Numbered from the stretch's first letter, positions 23,901-35,651 are shown. The stretch is 64,000 nucleotides of DNA from Aptenodytes patagonicus (GCF_965638725.1 NC_134974.1:1324143-1388142), one strand, 5' to 3'. The notes: generated by a model from the letters alone, not told the origin. A program made the numbers and translations.

Positions 23901-24325
23901 TCTAACCAGGGACTAAAGTTAGAGAAGGACATGGAGGGGTCAGTGCAGCTCTCACGGCGTGAAGCCAATGCCATGTGTGTGCAGGAAGAGGCCAAGTGTT
24001 GGGATGGCCCCATTTCTGGGGACCACCAGGACATTTCCAGGGACAGGGAAACCTCTGGAAAGCCATAACAGTATGTTATTGGTGCACTTCTGTCTTGCAA
24101 AACTTCTGAGGCAAGGGATGCCACTGCTGCCTGCCTCTCCGAATACCATTCAGTCTTACCATGCCAGGGAGGATTATACAAAAGGTAATTATTCTTACTA
24201 TGGTGAGCTGACATTCAACTACTCATCCTCAGGGATGAGTACACTGAGTTTTGCACACAGGACAGCTTTTCCATAGGAGCTAATAGGATATGTCATGGGT
24301 ACCTCATACCTTCAAGGCACGTTTA
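20930..24325. other. Intergenic with minisatellite
   Basis: No gene supported. The only notable structure is the 29-bp minisatellite at 21408-21775, which creates several artificial open frames on the minus strand. Confidence 0.6.
21408..21775. repeat. 29-bp minisatellite, about 12 copies
   Basis: Ten successive full units start at 21427, 21456, 21485 and so on to 21688, each like AGGAAATGGCCATGCCTTGG plus GAGGCTGG-type bases. Partial units flank them at 21408 and 21717. Units differ at several sites, so the array is not brand new. Confidence 0.93.
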
Positions 24326-24330
24326 GTAGC

Positions 24331-24399
24331 TATATAAAAGCTCTCCTTCTACTAGGGCTCACTGGTCACATCACAAAGCTGTTCTCACCAGGGAGCTGG
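24331..24399 (+). promoter_or_regulatory. TATA box and non-coding exon 1 of the KWPW repeat gene
   Basis: TATATAAAAG at 24331-24340; donor GCTGGGTAAGTCTGG with GT at 24400. Exon 1 about 24361-24399. The TATAAAAGCTCT box and the donor context closely match those at 30369-30436, supporting a tandem duplication of the two genes. Confidence 0.82.
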
Positions 24400-25363
24400 G
24401 TAAGTCTGGTTTGTGCTGAGCATCTGTAGCTGCTGAAATGCAGGTTTTCTTCTGTTTTTTTACATATTAAAAATGCTCTATGGGAAAAGTTTTTAAAACT
24501 AGTTGGTTTGAATTGCTATGTTGGAGTAGGAGTGCACTCTCTTACAGTGTCTCCAGCTGGGCATCCGAATCCAAGAGACACTCCTGAAAAATGTGAGGAA
24601 AGGTTGTTAGCGGTAATTGGGATGCTGCTATTGTTGTTTGCTTTTGAGGGTGCCTGACAACAGTCAGAGCAGCTTTGGTGTATCAGGGAACATGATGCTA
24701 GAAGAGCTGTAAGCAGGTTTGTGTTCAGTTGTGGTATCGTTACCCTTTAATTCGCTTTGATTCCCTAATGAGCATGAACTTTGTGATGCTGGGACTGAGC
24801 TGTGAACCTCTGCTTGCCTGCGGTGTGATGGGATCACCAAGCAGCGGTGCCTTGGGTGCTCTTTGCCTTTCCTGTTATGGCAGATGTGACCAGAGGTTTG
24901 GAGCTTGTTTCTGGGTTAGGCTTTTTTCTTGATGCATCAGCAGGAGGTCAGAGGCAGTAGCCAACCAAAAGCAGGAGGGGAAAACTGGATTTAATGATTG
25001 AAAGGCAGCTCTGAGATCACCCATTTCTCTGCTGACCTCCAAGATCAGTTCTCCCCTGTGGAGGTCCAGGTGATGGGGAGGGAGCTGCAGTCTGGGGAGA
25101 TATTTAGTGTTACGTGTGTCTGAATTTCCCCACTGTTTGACTTAGTGCCATGTTTCAGAGTTAAAAATGATGGGTTGGGTCCTTGGCTGCTGCTGGCGTG
25201 GTTTTGAGACCGTGGCATAGGCGGGACTTGTCTCCGACACCCTGTGAAGTGAGCCGGTCCTGTGGTGTGGGCAGCAGCAGAACCGCGAGAAACTCAGCTG
25301 GGTGTCTGTCTAAAGGCTTTGCTTTCGCACGTGTCATTCCAGTCCTGCCGAAGCCTCACTGAG

Positions 25364-26824
25364 ATGTCGTACTACCTACAGCAGTGCCTCCCTCCGGTCT
25401 ACCAGGACTCCATCCCCATCAAGTGCCCGCCGATGTACTCTGCCAGACACCAGCCAGTGCCTACCTGGCACTCGACACTGTGCACCCCGCAGTATGTGAC
25501 CCCCTGCGTCCCCCAGCAGCGGATCATGTCCTCCAGCTTCTCCCAACAGCAGTGTGTGACCAAGTGCATGCCACGGCAGCAGTACGCAACCAAGTGTGTG
25601 CCGCAGCAGCAGTGTGTGACCCAGCACATCCTACAGCAGCCATGTGTAACTCGGTGCATGACAACTTGCATGCCACAGCAGCAGTGTACGACCAAGGGTG
25701 TGTCACAGCAGCCTTGTGTGACCAAGTGCGTGCCACAGCAGCAGTGTGTGACCAAGGGTGTGCCGCAACAGTGTGCAACCAAGTGTGTGACCACCTATGC
25801 CCCTCAGCAGCAGTGTGAGACCAGGTGCGTGACCACGTGTGTGCCACAGCAGCCGTACCTGACCAAGGGCATCCCACAGCAGCAGAGTGTGACCAAGTGC
25901 ATCCCGCAGCAGTGTGTGACCACGTACATCCCGCAGCAGCAGTGTGCGTCCAGGTGTGTCACCACGTGTGTCCCGCAGCAGCGTGCAACAAAGTGTGTCT
26001 CGCACAAGTTTGTGACCTCTTGTGTCCCGCAGCAGTGTGCCACCACGTATGTCCCGCAGCAATGTGTGACCAGGTGTGTGACCAAGTGTGTCCCGCAGCA
26101 GTGTGTGAGCCAGTGTGTCCCACAGCAGCAGTGTGTGACCAAATGTGTCCCACAGCAGCAGTGTGCCACCAAGTGTGTCCCACAGCAGTGTGAGACAACC
26201 TGTATCCCACAGCAGCAGTGTGTGACCAAGTGTGTCCCACAGCAGTGTGCCACCAAGTGTGTCCCACAGCAGTGTGAGACAACTTGTATCCCACAGCAGC
26301 AGTGTGTGACCAAGTGTGTCCCACAGCAGTGTGCCACCAAGTGTGTCCCACAGCAGTGTGAGACAACTTGTGTCCCACAGCAGCAGTGTGTGACCAAGTG
26401 TGTCCCACAGCAGTGTGCCACCAAGTGTGTCCCACAGCAGTGTGAGACAACTTGTGTCCCACAGCAGCAGTGTGTGACCAAGTGTGTCCCACAGCAGTGT
26501 GCCACCAAGTGTGTCCCACAGCAGTGTGTGACCAAATGCGTCCCACAGCAGCAGTGTGCCACCAAGTGCGTCCCACAGCAGAGTGAGACAACTTGTGTCC
26601 CACAGCAGCGTTGTGTCACCAAGTGTGTCCCACAGCAGTGTGCGAGCAAGTGTGTCCCGCAGCAGCACTGTGCAACCAAATGTGTCCCACAGCAGCAGTG
26701 TGTCACCAAGTGTGTCCCACAGCCGTGTGTGACCAAATGTGTCCCGCAGCAATGTCAGCCGGGTGGAGTAAAAATTTCGAGTCACTCTAAAAAGTACTGC
26801 TCTGCGTCCAAATGGCCCTGGTAA
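25364..26824 (+). CDS. Cys/Gln/Val tandem-repeat EDC protein with SKWPW tail
   Basis: The product is 486 residues. The N-terminus (MSYYLQQCLPPVYQ, about residues 1-55) is unique, Pro/Tyr-rich. The rest is a long array of 9-10-residue units of the form C(V/A)TKCVPQQ or CETTCVPQQ; the C-terminus is Ser/Lys-rich and ends SASKWPW. Two Cys per unit plus QQ pairs give both disulfide and transglutaminase sites. The ATG at 25364 lies 21 nt after the acceptor (TTCCAG, AG at 25341-25342); the in-frame upstream extension starts at a non-ATG codon and is intron. The nearest relative in the window is the gene at 32624, with a similar N-terminus and tail. It may correspond to the chicken glutamine-rich-repeat EDC gene; not provable here. 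Function as a cornified-layer protein is inferred. Confidence 0.92.
   Translation: MSYYLQQCLPPVYQDSIPIKCPPMYSARHQPVPTWHSTLCTPQYVTPCVPQQRIMSSSFSQQQCVTKCMPRQQYATKCVPQQQCVTQHILQQPCVTRCMTTCMPQQQCTTKGVSQQPCVTKCVPQQQCVTKGVPQQCATKCVTTYAPQQQCETRCVTTCVPQQPYLTKGIPQQQSVTKCIPQQCVTTYIPQQQCASRCVTTCVPQQRATKCVSHKFVTSCVPQQCATTYVPQQCVTRCVTKCVPQQCVSQCVPQQQCVTKCVPQQQCATKCVPQQCETTCIPQQQCVTKCVPQQCATKCVPQQCETTCIPQQQCVTKCVPQQCATKCVPQQCETTCVPQQQCVTKCVPQQCATKCVPQQCETTCVPQQQCVTKCVPQQCATKCVPQQCVTKCVPQQQCATKCVPQQSETTCVPQQRCVTKCVPQQCASKCVPQQHCATKCVPQQQCVTKCVPQPCVTKCVPQQCQPGGVKISSHSKKYCSASKWPW
26134..26530 (+). repeat. 84-bp near-identical coding tandem repeat
   Basis: Inside the KWPW gene the motif GAGACAAC(T/C)TGT recurs at 26192, 26276, 26360 and 26444, exactly 84 bp apart. 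It codes a 28-residue super-unit of three short units. Copies differ by only a few bases, which points to recent expansion. Confidence 0.92.
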
Positions 26825-27053
26825 AAAGGAGTGGGGGAAAGGAAGGTCCACAGAAAAAAAGTGAGGTACAGCTTTGGGGCAGGGGTTATTTATCTCCTCA
26901 TGCCACCTGCCGACTAGTTCCTATTGCTTAAGTCTGCTTTATCTCTGTTTTCCAGTACTTCCCCTGTAGCTCAGCTCTATTTTGGGCCAGGGTGTGATAC
27001 TATTTCCATGGCTGCACTCCAGGTACCTTAATCCGCTAGTTTAGTGGGATGCT

Positions 27054-27059
27054 ATTAAA
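27054..27059 (+). terminator. Poly(A) signal ATTAAA
   Basis: Located 230 nt after the stop of the KWPW gene. A canonical AATAAA at 27717-27722 is an alternative distal site. Confidence 0.55.
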
Positions 27060-27659
27060 TTCTTATCTAATTGAAATGAATAGTGATTTAAAAAAAAATT
27101 AAAAAAGAAATAGAAATGTCTAAGGAGTCCAGATCACGACAGCATCAAGAGGACTGGCAGTGCGGCTGGCGGAGGGCTGGCCCGTGCCCAGCTCTGGGTT
27201 TAGTCCTGGCCTTGGGAGACAATGTTCAGGTTAACTTGGATTCCATGAAGCTGCGAGTTCTCCAAAACACCTGTTTTCACTCGCAGATTTGGAAGCCAGA
27301 CGTAAATTTTCTAAGCAAATGGTATACGCATCTTACTCCAATGGCCTTCATTTCGGAAGGTGGCCAGAAATCCCTGCTGCTTTAAAACACTGACTCTGCA
27401 TTGACTTCAGTAGCGTGCCCAACCAAGACAGGATTTCTGGCTCAGTGAAGGTGGTCCTTGCTGAAATTTTATACATGGATGTTTTTATTCACTTTTTTGC
27501 TTTAATTAATATTGAAAACACAACTTGAAACAAAAGAAAGTCTTTGAAACAACACCGAAAGTTGTAGCACGACTATTTTATGTTTGAGCTATAAAAGCAA
27601 TTAACTATATTCTTTATGCTGCCTGAAGATGTGTACTCTACACTGTATTGAAAACAAAC

Positions 27660-27715
27660 CATATATATATATACGTATACTTATATTATACGTGTGTATA
27701 TATATATACACACTT
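27660..27715. repeat. Degenerate (TA)n microsatellite
   Basis: About 56 bp of alternating TA with ACG and GTG interruptions, largely self-complementary. Confidence 0.85.
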
Positions 27716-29172
27716 AAATAAATATAGTTGTCTGACCTCAGATTAACTATCTTGTCTTTTTGCCCTCTGGTGGTTCTTCTTTATTAAATATAGTGAACTC
27801 CTCTGTGAAAAATACAAACCCCTGTAATACCCCTATCATTAGGAAAATGAGTAGTAGCTCGCACTAAGTAGATCACGAGTATTTGGAGGGCAGAAACAAG
27901 TGTCACAAGACAAAGAGGAGGGTGTGACTGGGGCTGGGACGCTGCCCTGCATCCTGCCCGGCTCCACCCTTGCTCGGTGACCTTGAGGTGCGGCTGCACG
28001 CTGCCCTCTGAAGGCAAGGAGGTGTCTAAGCCCTGAGCATCTAGCAATGTCGAGGTGGCATCTGGCTGCTTCCCCAGGGTGCTCAGGGGGCCATGGGGGA
28101 GCAGATTCTTTTCGCACCTTCTCCGGAACGTCCAGTGATGATGCTTTGGCCCAGAGAGGCAGCGTGCGAGAGAAGCAGTGACCCTGGCCCTCCTTCCACC
28201 TTGCAGAGCCAGGGATGCTCTCGCAACCCAATGTTTTGTGTCCCCTTTAAAACCAAGAAAAGAGCAACGGTGTGACCTTCTGAGGAGTTGTCACGTCATT
28301 GTGGCTTTCCCATAGGAGCCAGAGCCCAGGGGATCGTTAGGAAAATCTCTCTGGGTGGTGGGTGGCCAGGTGGCGTAGGACCACCTCATCTCACAGGGGT
28401 GGAGCGGCCGACGGAGCACGGGGCTTGTTTTGGAGGCAGTTGTGATGGAGTCTGGTTCTGACCCTGGCTCTGACTCACGCTGCACCGCCAAGTGACCACA
28501 GTGCAATGTGCCTCGGTTTCCCCTGTGCTTAATTGGGAATAATAATAGCCCCCACAACAATGTCCCGTGTGGCACTGAGCGTCTCTCTGAGATGAAAGGA
28601 CTTTACAGATGCTAATTAAGAACATTTGGATGACAGGGCACGATGTTATCATCGGGTTAATATTTTGCTACCTGCACAGGAAACACTAAACTGAATATTA
28701 GCATTACTTGAAGGCTACTTGATCTGGAGCTTGCCCAGGAACTGGATTTATGGAGCTTATAAAAATTGTATTAATCTGCTTACCTGCTCTCTGATGCCAG
28801 CTTGATTTCTAAAATCTTGGGTCAGATCATTTAACATTAGAAAGAGCATTGTAGTTCAGGGGAGTGAAACGCAATGGAAGTTAGAGAAATCCAGGTTGGA
28901 CTCAGTGCTTTTGTCTTCAGTTGCGGAAAATAAGATAAGCCTAGAGAAAGCATTCTTCCCTTTGGTTTTTGTAGCTCTCAAAATGTTGACATGAACTGGG
29001 AAAACATGCACTTTGCCTGTATTTTTTTCTGTGATACTGAGGGAGATTTTTTTGTTGGAAAATTGGAAATGTAAATAACAAACCTATCTTCAGGCTTCTG
29101 GATTTTCTGGTGAAAACAGAAATAGAAAATTTACTCGGTAGTTCATAAGCAGGAGATCAATATTCTGCTTCA

Positions 29173-29298
29173 AATCATAGAATCATAGAATCATTTAGGT
29201 TGGAAAAGACCCTTAAGATCATCGAGTCCAACCAATAAACCATGTCCCTAAGTGCCACATCCACACGTCTTTTAAATACCTCCAAGGATGGCAACCCA
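29173..29298 (-). mobile_element. CR1 LINE 3' tail fragment
   Basis: Begins AATCATAGAATCATAGAATC, then the inverted CR1 3' UTR (GGTTGGAAAAGACCC and TCGAGTCCAACC). It is a 5'-truncated copy of about 125 bp, of a different subfamily from those at 35-38 kb (AAAAGACCC in place of AAGGGACC). Confidence 0.9.
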
Positions 29299-30368
29299 GC
29301 AGCATCACCGGTGCTTCATATCGGTGAGAAATTTTCCACCTACTCCATTAAATGTTAACTTATTTCACCTCTTTTTAATTCAATGTGTGGGACCTCACCT
29401 GAATTCCCAGCATGCTGGAACCCAATTCATAGGTGTCAGATTCTCATTAAAGGAAAAAAAATGCCAGGGCCTTCACTTATGCAGATATGACTATGTAAAA
29501 ATGCATTCCCTGTCGGCACTTATGCTCATGCCACTGTTAATTTTCCCTTGGGTTTATTCGTGGCGTAAACAGGGAACAAAGGGAGGGATGACTGGTGCAG
29601 AGACTGTGCAGCAGAGCAGGAAACGTGATTTGTGTTTTCAGGACACGAGCCCGGTTTGATTCAGCCGCCTTTCCCTGGGCCGCCCCAGCGCTCCTGCTCG
29701 TCCCTTCTCCCCTTTGTTGTGCCGGGAAAGCATCACCTCTTTTGGCAGGTTATTCACTTTGTGGCAAGTCCTTTTTAGTAGCCGTCTTGCCCTTAGCCCA
29801 AGGCTTTCTCAGTCCCAATCATCAGTTTCTTCCCTGGGTTCCCTGTGTAAGTGAAGGAAGTCTGCATGCCACAGTAATTATGGTCTGCAAAAAGTCGCCG
29901 AGAGCCCTTCCTGGATGGTATTTTCAAAGGCACCGAAGGGACTTACGCATGCAACTCCCACGGAAATGAGAAGTCCCTTGGACGGTCCCTTTGGTGGTCT
30001 CAACTGCAATCTTCTTCTGGGTGGAAAGGTGCGTTTTAGCTGGCCTGGATTTGCAATGGGCAGGCAGGGATGCTTCGGCATCGTGCATGGGGATTTGTAG
30101 CGTGAGGGCCATGAGCAGCCCCTGCACAGGGTGTCCTTGGCCTGCCAGGGGCTTCGCTGGTTTAGCACGTTGGATCAGGAGGTTCCCCCTCACGAAGCTC
30201 ACAAGTAAGCCAGATGTCCCAGCAGTGCTGGCTGGCGATGGCAGCCCTGCAGAGCGAGGACAGCCATTCCCACTGGCGCGAAGCTGCACGTGGCTTGGTG
30301 AGGACTGGCAGGCAATTAGAGCATCACCCAGCCAAACCGCCTCACTCCCCTAGGGCACTTATTCACTG

Positions 30369-30436
30369 TATAAAAGCTCTGCCATCACGGGGCTCTCCTA
30401 GGCACTTCTCTCCGGTTGTTCTCACTGATGAAGTGG
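30369..30436 (+). promoter_or_regulatory. TATA box and non-coding exon 1 of the KWLW gene
   Basis: TATAAAAGCTCT at 30369; donor GTGGGTAAGTCTGG with GT at 30437, 68 bp downstream, the same spacing as in the KWPW gene. The intron is about 2.2 kb and ends at TTCTTTCAG (AG at 32601-32602). Confidence 0.82.
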
Positions 30437-32623
30437 GTAAGTCTGGCTTTTAATGGAGCTCCTGAAATGCTGTTTTATTCCTGGGTAGCCAGAGCAGGCA
30501 GAGGTCCTGCCTGGGTACTCGCGGAGAAGCATCCTCTGGGGGATGCTGCCTTCAGCACCGGCATGCGCGGCTCTAACAGCTGGAGCATCTCCTCCGTGCT
30601 AAACTGAAGAATATTGGGAAAGCACTTCCAGATGGACTGTGAAGTCAGGAGTGGGATTTGTGGGCTTTTCTACACTTTCTGTTAGTTCTAGTCCAAAGGA
30701 GGCTATTGACTACATAAAGGGCTTGATGCTGACAGGAGTCAGATATGAGCTTGCATGTGAGAAGGCAACTCCTCTAAAGGAAATGGCGTGGAGAAATTTG
30801 CTGCCATTTTATGGAATTTAAACAAAGCAACTTTTCAGATAATAGTAAGAAGCTGACCAACTTCAGTGCCAATGTGAAAGTCAGCAGAGAGACTCTCTAG
30901 CTAAGTCTGAACATGTTAAAATTTCTATCTAGGCTAACTGATAAAAATAAGTCTGAGATGCAAACAGCCCCCTGGAAGCAAATAATCCACCCTATTTTAG
31001 AAGCTTTTTATCTTGATGAGCATCACCAGATACTTTAGCATTGTACATGTATTAGTAGCAATTGCTATCATTGTTTTTCAATGGGTTATTTTTATTAGCT
31101 GATGATTATTATAATTGTAGTGATAATAAGTTTTCCTAATGATAGTAACACACAGCATTGTTATTGCTAATAGTCACCCAGTGATAAGCTTTTGGAAGAT
31201 AAAATGCCTTACTGTAATTATAGACAGAACGAGGGGTGTTCAGAAAATGCAGTGTCTTTACAGTCATTAAATTATATGTCTTAATCTCCAAACAATGTTG
31301 AAATGAAAAAAACATTTTCGATTAGAGTACTTTTCACATTTCAATGGTTCCAGTACCTGTTGTGCTCAAAATAATCCTGTTAAAAACTCAGACAATTCCC
31401 TGAAACTGGTCTTTTCCGGAGTGGGGAATGAAGAGGGATGGTTTCTCCTACGACTCCCAGGGCCAAGGCAAAGCGAGACATTTCACAGTGGTTTCAGGAG
31501 GGAAGTGTGGACCTCCAGATGGTGCCACATGGTCATCACATGCCACCTGGTCCCTTCCCCAGGGATGCAGTATCGGCTAGACTCCCCTCCGTGCTGCTGC
31601 TCGCACAGGGGCTGCCAGGATGAGGTTTCACTATCAGAGCTGCTATGCCAGGCATTTTGACAGTGGGTCTTTGCGTTACCATAACAAAACCAGGACACTG
31701 TGGCTTGGTATGACTGTAGTGCAGGACTGGAGGCTGCTTTAAATGGGTGTAATTCTCCCAACTCAGTTAAACTTGACCAGTTAGCACCAGCTGAGATTTT
31801 GTCTTGATAGCTTCTCCTTTCCTGCTATGGTTTCACCAAATACTTAGGAACTATCCTGTTGTATTTCCTCTTTTCTTTTCCTGAGGATGCCTACGCAATA
31901 GTATGAAGCTGGGACTGCAAGACTCGCAGAGGCAGCAAAGCTGATGCTATGGTAGCAAGCTCAGAGCCTGTAATTGCATGCTGCCAGCCCAGCAGACCCC
32001 TGTGGGACCGTGAATTGGCAGGCAGCCAGGCGGGTCATACGTGCTGAGCTCTGTGCTGCCACAAACCTATCTTTACCCTCAGCTAGCTAATTTAACCTCA
32101 GCTTGGGTTTGCCTGCGTGAACTGCAACCACACCTGAGTATTACGGCATGGACACACCTTTAATTTTGGCTTGCCTTTCATCTCTGGTGCTTGGGAGTTG
32201 CAGGACATAAACTTGAAAGGACATCCTGGTGGGGACACAGAAGGTTTCCAGGAAGTAAGACAGAGGGTCATAATGTCAATTCTCCTTGGTGAAATGCTTT
32301 GATGGACACTTAGCTGGTCTTTGAAGGGCGGCATGAAAACTCCCCAGTTTGCCTGGCTCCAACCCCTGAAGGTTTCTGGGCTCTTAAGAGAAGGGTGTGG
32401 GGGCACAAGCTGAGAACAGACTGTCCTCTCCTCACCTGGGTAATCACAGCCTGGTCTTGAGTCACCAAGAGTCTCTGAACTTCAGGAGAGCTAGGGTGTG
32501 GGCTTGCCATGTTGAGATGTCTGCGGGGAAACTCCGAGTCCTGTATCCCAAAAAATAGCCGATGCCTATGTGAACTGTCTGTCTTTTTCCTTCTTCTTTC
32601 AGGCATAAGCGCGTTGCATGACC

Positions 32624-33592
32624 ATGCACTATTATGGGGAGCGGTATAAACACCTGTACTTGCCGGGATCGGGCTACATCACCGAAAGCATCCAGCAGTG
32701 CATGCCCAAGGCTGATGTGTGCAGTACCACGTGCCACCCAGTGAGCGTGATCAAGAGCCCAATACCGAGATGGCAAAGCTACACGCAACCTTTCACTTAC
32801 GTGTGCCCACAGCCAAGTGTGACCCAGACATCGCTGCTGTCTTGTCAGCCCTATGTACAGCAGTATGTCCTGCTGTACCCTGAGCCTTGCGAGACCACTC
32901 GCCTTCTGCCCTGCAGGAAGCCCAGCATGAAGCTGAGCACAATGCAGGGTTTCCAACCCTGTGAGACCAGCTGCCCCGAGAAAAAGCGTATGGCCAAAAG
33001 CCTCCCACCATGCGCACCCAGGTGCCCAGAGCCAGGCAAACTCAGGTTCCCACCGTGTGGGATCAAGTACTCGTCCTCGTGCAAGGGCGAATGCAGGTCA
33101 CAGAAGATATCCAAATGCTCTTCGCCGCAGTATGGCACGGGGCTCCAGTCCCTGCAGGGGATGACCAGCAGCTATTCCCCGCCGCTGCGGGGAGTCACTG
33201 AGTGCCCCCCGCAGCAGTGCAGAACACAGCCTTTGCTGCAAGAGTACGTGAGCGGGTTCCCCCAGCAGAAGTGCATGAAGGGCTACCCGACTCAGGAGTG
33301 CATCACCACCTACTCCTCGCAGCAGTGTGTAACCAAGTGCCAGCCACAGCCACCCGTGCCCAAGTGCCCCCCTGGGCAGGGAATAAAGGAGCGCTCCTCG
33401 CAGCAACATGCAGCCAAATGCTCGCTGCCACAGGAGGGAGCCAAGCACAAGAGCTCATCGACACAATACCTAAGCAAGTCCAAGTGCCTCTACCCACGGG
33501 CCACCCAGCACTCGACACAGCATCACGCAGGGAGAGTCAAACGTTCAAGCCACTCCAAGAAGAGTCGCTGTGCTTCAAAATGGCTGTGGTAA
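32624..33592 (+). CDS. Gln/Cys/Ser/Pro-rich EDC protein with SKWLW tail
   Basis: The product is 322 residues from MHYYGERYKHLYLPG to SHSKKSRCASKWLW. Two ATGs are six bases apart in frame (32618 and 32624). I prefer the second because it has A at -3, sits 21 nt after the acceptor as in sister genes, and gives an MHYY start like MSYY of the gene at 25364. The N-terminal 100 residues are Tyr/Pro-rich; later parts have scattered QQCxTK and QQC motifs and many Lys/Ser, but no perfect tandem array. It reads as a paralogue of the KWPW gene whose repeats have decayed or never expanded. Likely a cornified-envelope protein cross-linked through Gln, Lys and Cys (inference). No signal or membrane segment. 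Confidence 0.9.
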   Translation: MHYYGERYKHLYLPGSGYITESIQQCMPKADVCSTTCHPVSVIKSPIPRWQSYTQPFTYVCPQPSVTQTSLLSCQPYVQQYVLLYPEPCETTRLLPCRKPSMKLSTMQGFQPCETSCPEKKRMAKSLPPCAPRCPEPGKLRFPPCGIKYSSSCKGECRSQKISKCSSPQYGTGLQSLQGMTSSYSPPLRGVTECPPQQCRTQPLLQEYVSGFPQQKCMKGYPTQECITTYSSQQCVTKCQPQPPVPKCPPGQGIKERSSQQHAAKCSLPQEGAKHKSSSTQYLSKSKCLYPRATQHSTQHHAGRVKRSSHSKKSRCASKWLW

Positions 33593-33926
33593 AGGAGATA
33601 AAGAAGTAGTTGTGAAAACAGCAAGCTCTGCAGCTGACGTCTGAGGTTATTTTTCTCCCCCTGTTTCCATTCTTAACCCCCAGAGAAGCTTTGGCCTTAT
33701 TTTACCCCTTATTGTATCCATGTTAAACTCATAGAGTGCATTGCCTTTCTTTTTTGACCACACCAGTTATTCCTGCAACAGAAAAGATGTTAGTGAGAAG
33801 TTAAGTAACTCTGAGCAGGTGCTCAGGCTTTGAACTTCAAACCGATACAACTCCGTTACAGTGTTCGCAGCCTGAGAGGTTTTTACTGTTACTGGATCAA
33901 TTATATTCGCTGGCTGTACCAGTCAT

Positions 33927-33932
33927 ATTAAA
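33927..33932 (+). terminator. Poly(A) signal ATTAAA
   Basis: Located 335 nt after the stop of the KWLW gene; no canonical AATAAA lies closer. Confidence 0.6.
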
Positions 33933-35400
33933 CAGATTGCAGCTGGATTCCTGCTGTCTGTCTGATTTATTTTCAATTTTTTAAAGCTGTTTCTAATACC
34001 TACTCCTGGAAAAAACTCTTCCCTGTTGTTATATCACTCCTTTGTGTAAAATAATGGCAGTAATCACGCTTTTAGGACAAGATTTACCATCTGTGGGAAC
34101 AGATCTTGGTGTTGAAAAGTTACCCAGAGACATAGTAAAAGCAGCAGCGCAGGGTGGTATTTAGAAGAAGGCTTGACTAAAGTAACGAGACTCATTAGCA
34201 GCCCTCAGACAGGAGCTTACTGTCTGTCCAGGCTTAGCACGGTTGCACCAGCATCTCAGGGGAGCACACCCTGTTTGCATGTGGGTCACATAGTCCGGCA
34301 CCCTGGGACCAGAGCAAGCTTTTCCCAGGTGTCCCCCGCTCTGCAATTTTGTCCCTGGACAAAGCACTGCTGAGCAGATTATGAAATGGGTTGGGTGGGA
34401 TAGTCCCTGGCGCAGCAGGAAGGAGAGAGGACGCTGCAGAAGGTCTCCTCTGATGCCGTGACCCTGAGCTGGCCCTGTCTGCATCGGACGGGTGATCAGC
34501 ATCAATAGTCTGTGGTTATAAAATTGCAATCAGAGGGAAAACTAACTTTCAATTCCAGCTGTTCCTTGACAATAACATTTTCATAGACAGCAGGAAACAG
34601 TTGTTGTGCTTGGTCAATATTTTGATTTCCTAGTGTATATATGTAAGGGGCAAAGTCCCGAAGCACATGTCTGCACACCTGCCCTACACCACAGTCTCTC
34701 CCAGCAGGTGCTCCTGGGGCAGCACCGGGGAAGCAGAAGCTCTCTGCCACCACCTAAAGGTGCAGTGGGAGACCCAGCAGCTCCTCCCATTACTGCTTTG
34801 CTGTCTTGCTCTGCTCAGCCAGCTCCCTGGGCAAATCCCAGCAGGAAAACCGCCTCCTATCTCCTTGGCTTCCTCTGCAGTGCCCCAAACAGACCAAGCA
34901 GGATTTCTATAGACTCCTTTTTCTAATAAAGTGATAGATTTGCCTGTAAAAACAGAGACTGGTGCTACCAACAGTCCTCCAGGATTAGGAGGAGTCTCGC
35001 CCTCCATGGGGAAAAAGAATTCATTTTAAACTTCAGGTAAATCACTAACCGTGGGGAATTAAATGAAAAAGAGAGGAAAGGCCTGAGCAAGTAGCTCCCT
35101 CCTGACTACCTCACATGGGATCAATCCCTTTCTTATACCAGGACTATTAAAAACCTGGCTCCTCTCTACCCTCGCTCACCCCAGGCACCAGCACGCTCAG
35201 GACAGGCAGTGAGGCCCAGAGGTCTGCAGCCATTAGAGGGAGATGGAGGTTCACAATTAAGGCACGAGGGTGGCACAGCCCAGGCCCAGGGGAAGCTCTC
35301 CCACCGGCATTTGTCCCACTTGTATGGTTTAAAAGGCTCTGCTGATCCTAGCTGCTTTTAGTCCCGAAAGGATCCAGACTCCCCTTCAGTTAGCATGGGG

Positions 35401-35651
35401 AATCATAGAATAGTTTGGGTTGGAAGGGACCTCTAAAGGTCATCTAGTCCAACCCCCCTGCCGTGGGCAGGGACATCTTCAACTAGATCAGGTCGCTCAG
35501 AGCTCCGTCCAACCTGGCCTGGAATGTTCCCAGGGATGGGGCATCCACCACCTCTCTGGGCAACCTGTGCCAGTGCTTCACCACCCTCAGCATAAAGAAT
35601 GTCTTCCTTATATCTAGTCTAAATCTACCCCCCCTTTAGTTTAAAGCCATT
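35401..35651 (-). mobile_element. CR1 LINE 3' fragment
   Basis: Inverted CR1 3' UTR: AATCATAGAATAGTTTGGG, GGTTGGAAGGGACCTC, TCCAACCCCCCTGCC, up to TTTAAAGCCATT, where the copy is 5'-truncated. About 95% like the start of the longer copy at 36551, so the same subfamily. Confidence 0.93.

Larger units (their letters stand above)
27070..30360. other. Intergenic between the KWPW and KWLW genes
   Basis: Holds an AT microsatellite (about 27660-27715, mixed TATA/TGTA steps), a short CR1 tail at 29173-29298 and otherwise nothing supported. Open frames in this interval are short and without splice context. Confidence 0.6.

Noticed and set aside
25703-26851. Minus-strand frames of 310-382 codons over the KWPW gene
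   Set aside because: Produced by the repeated codons of the plus-strand array; no independent support.
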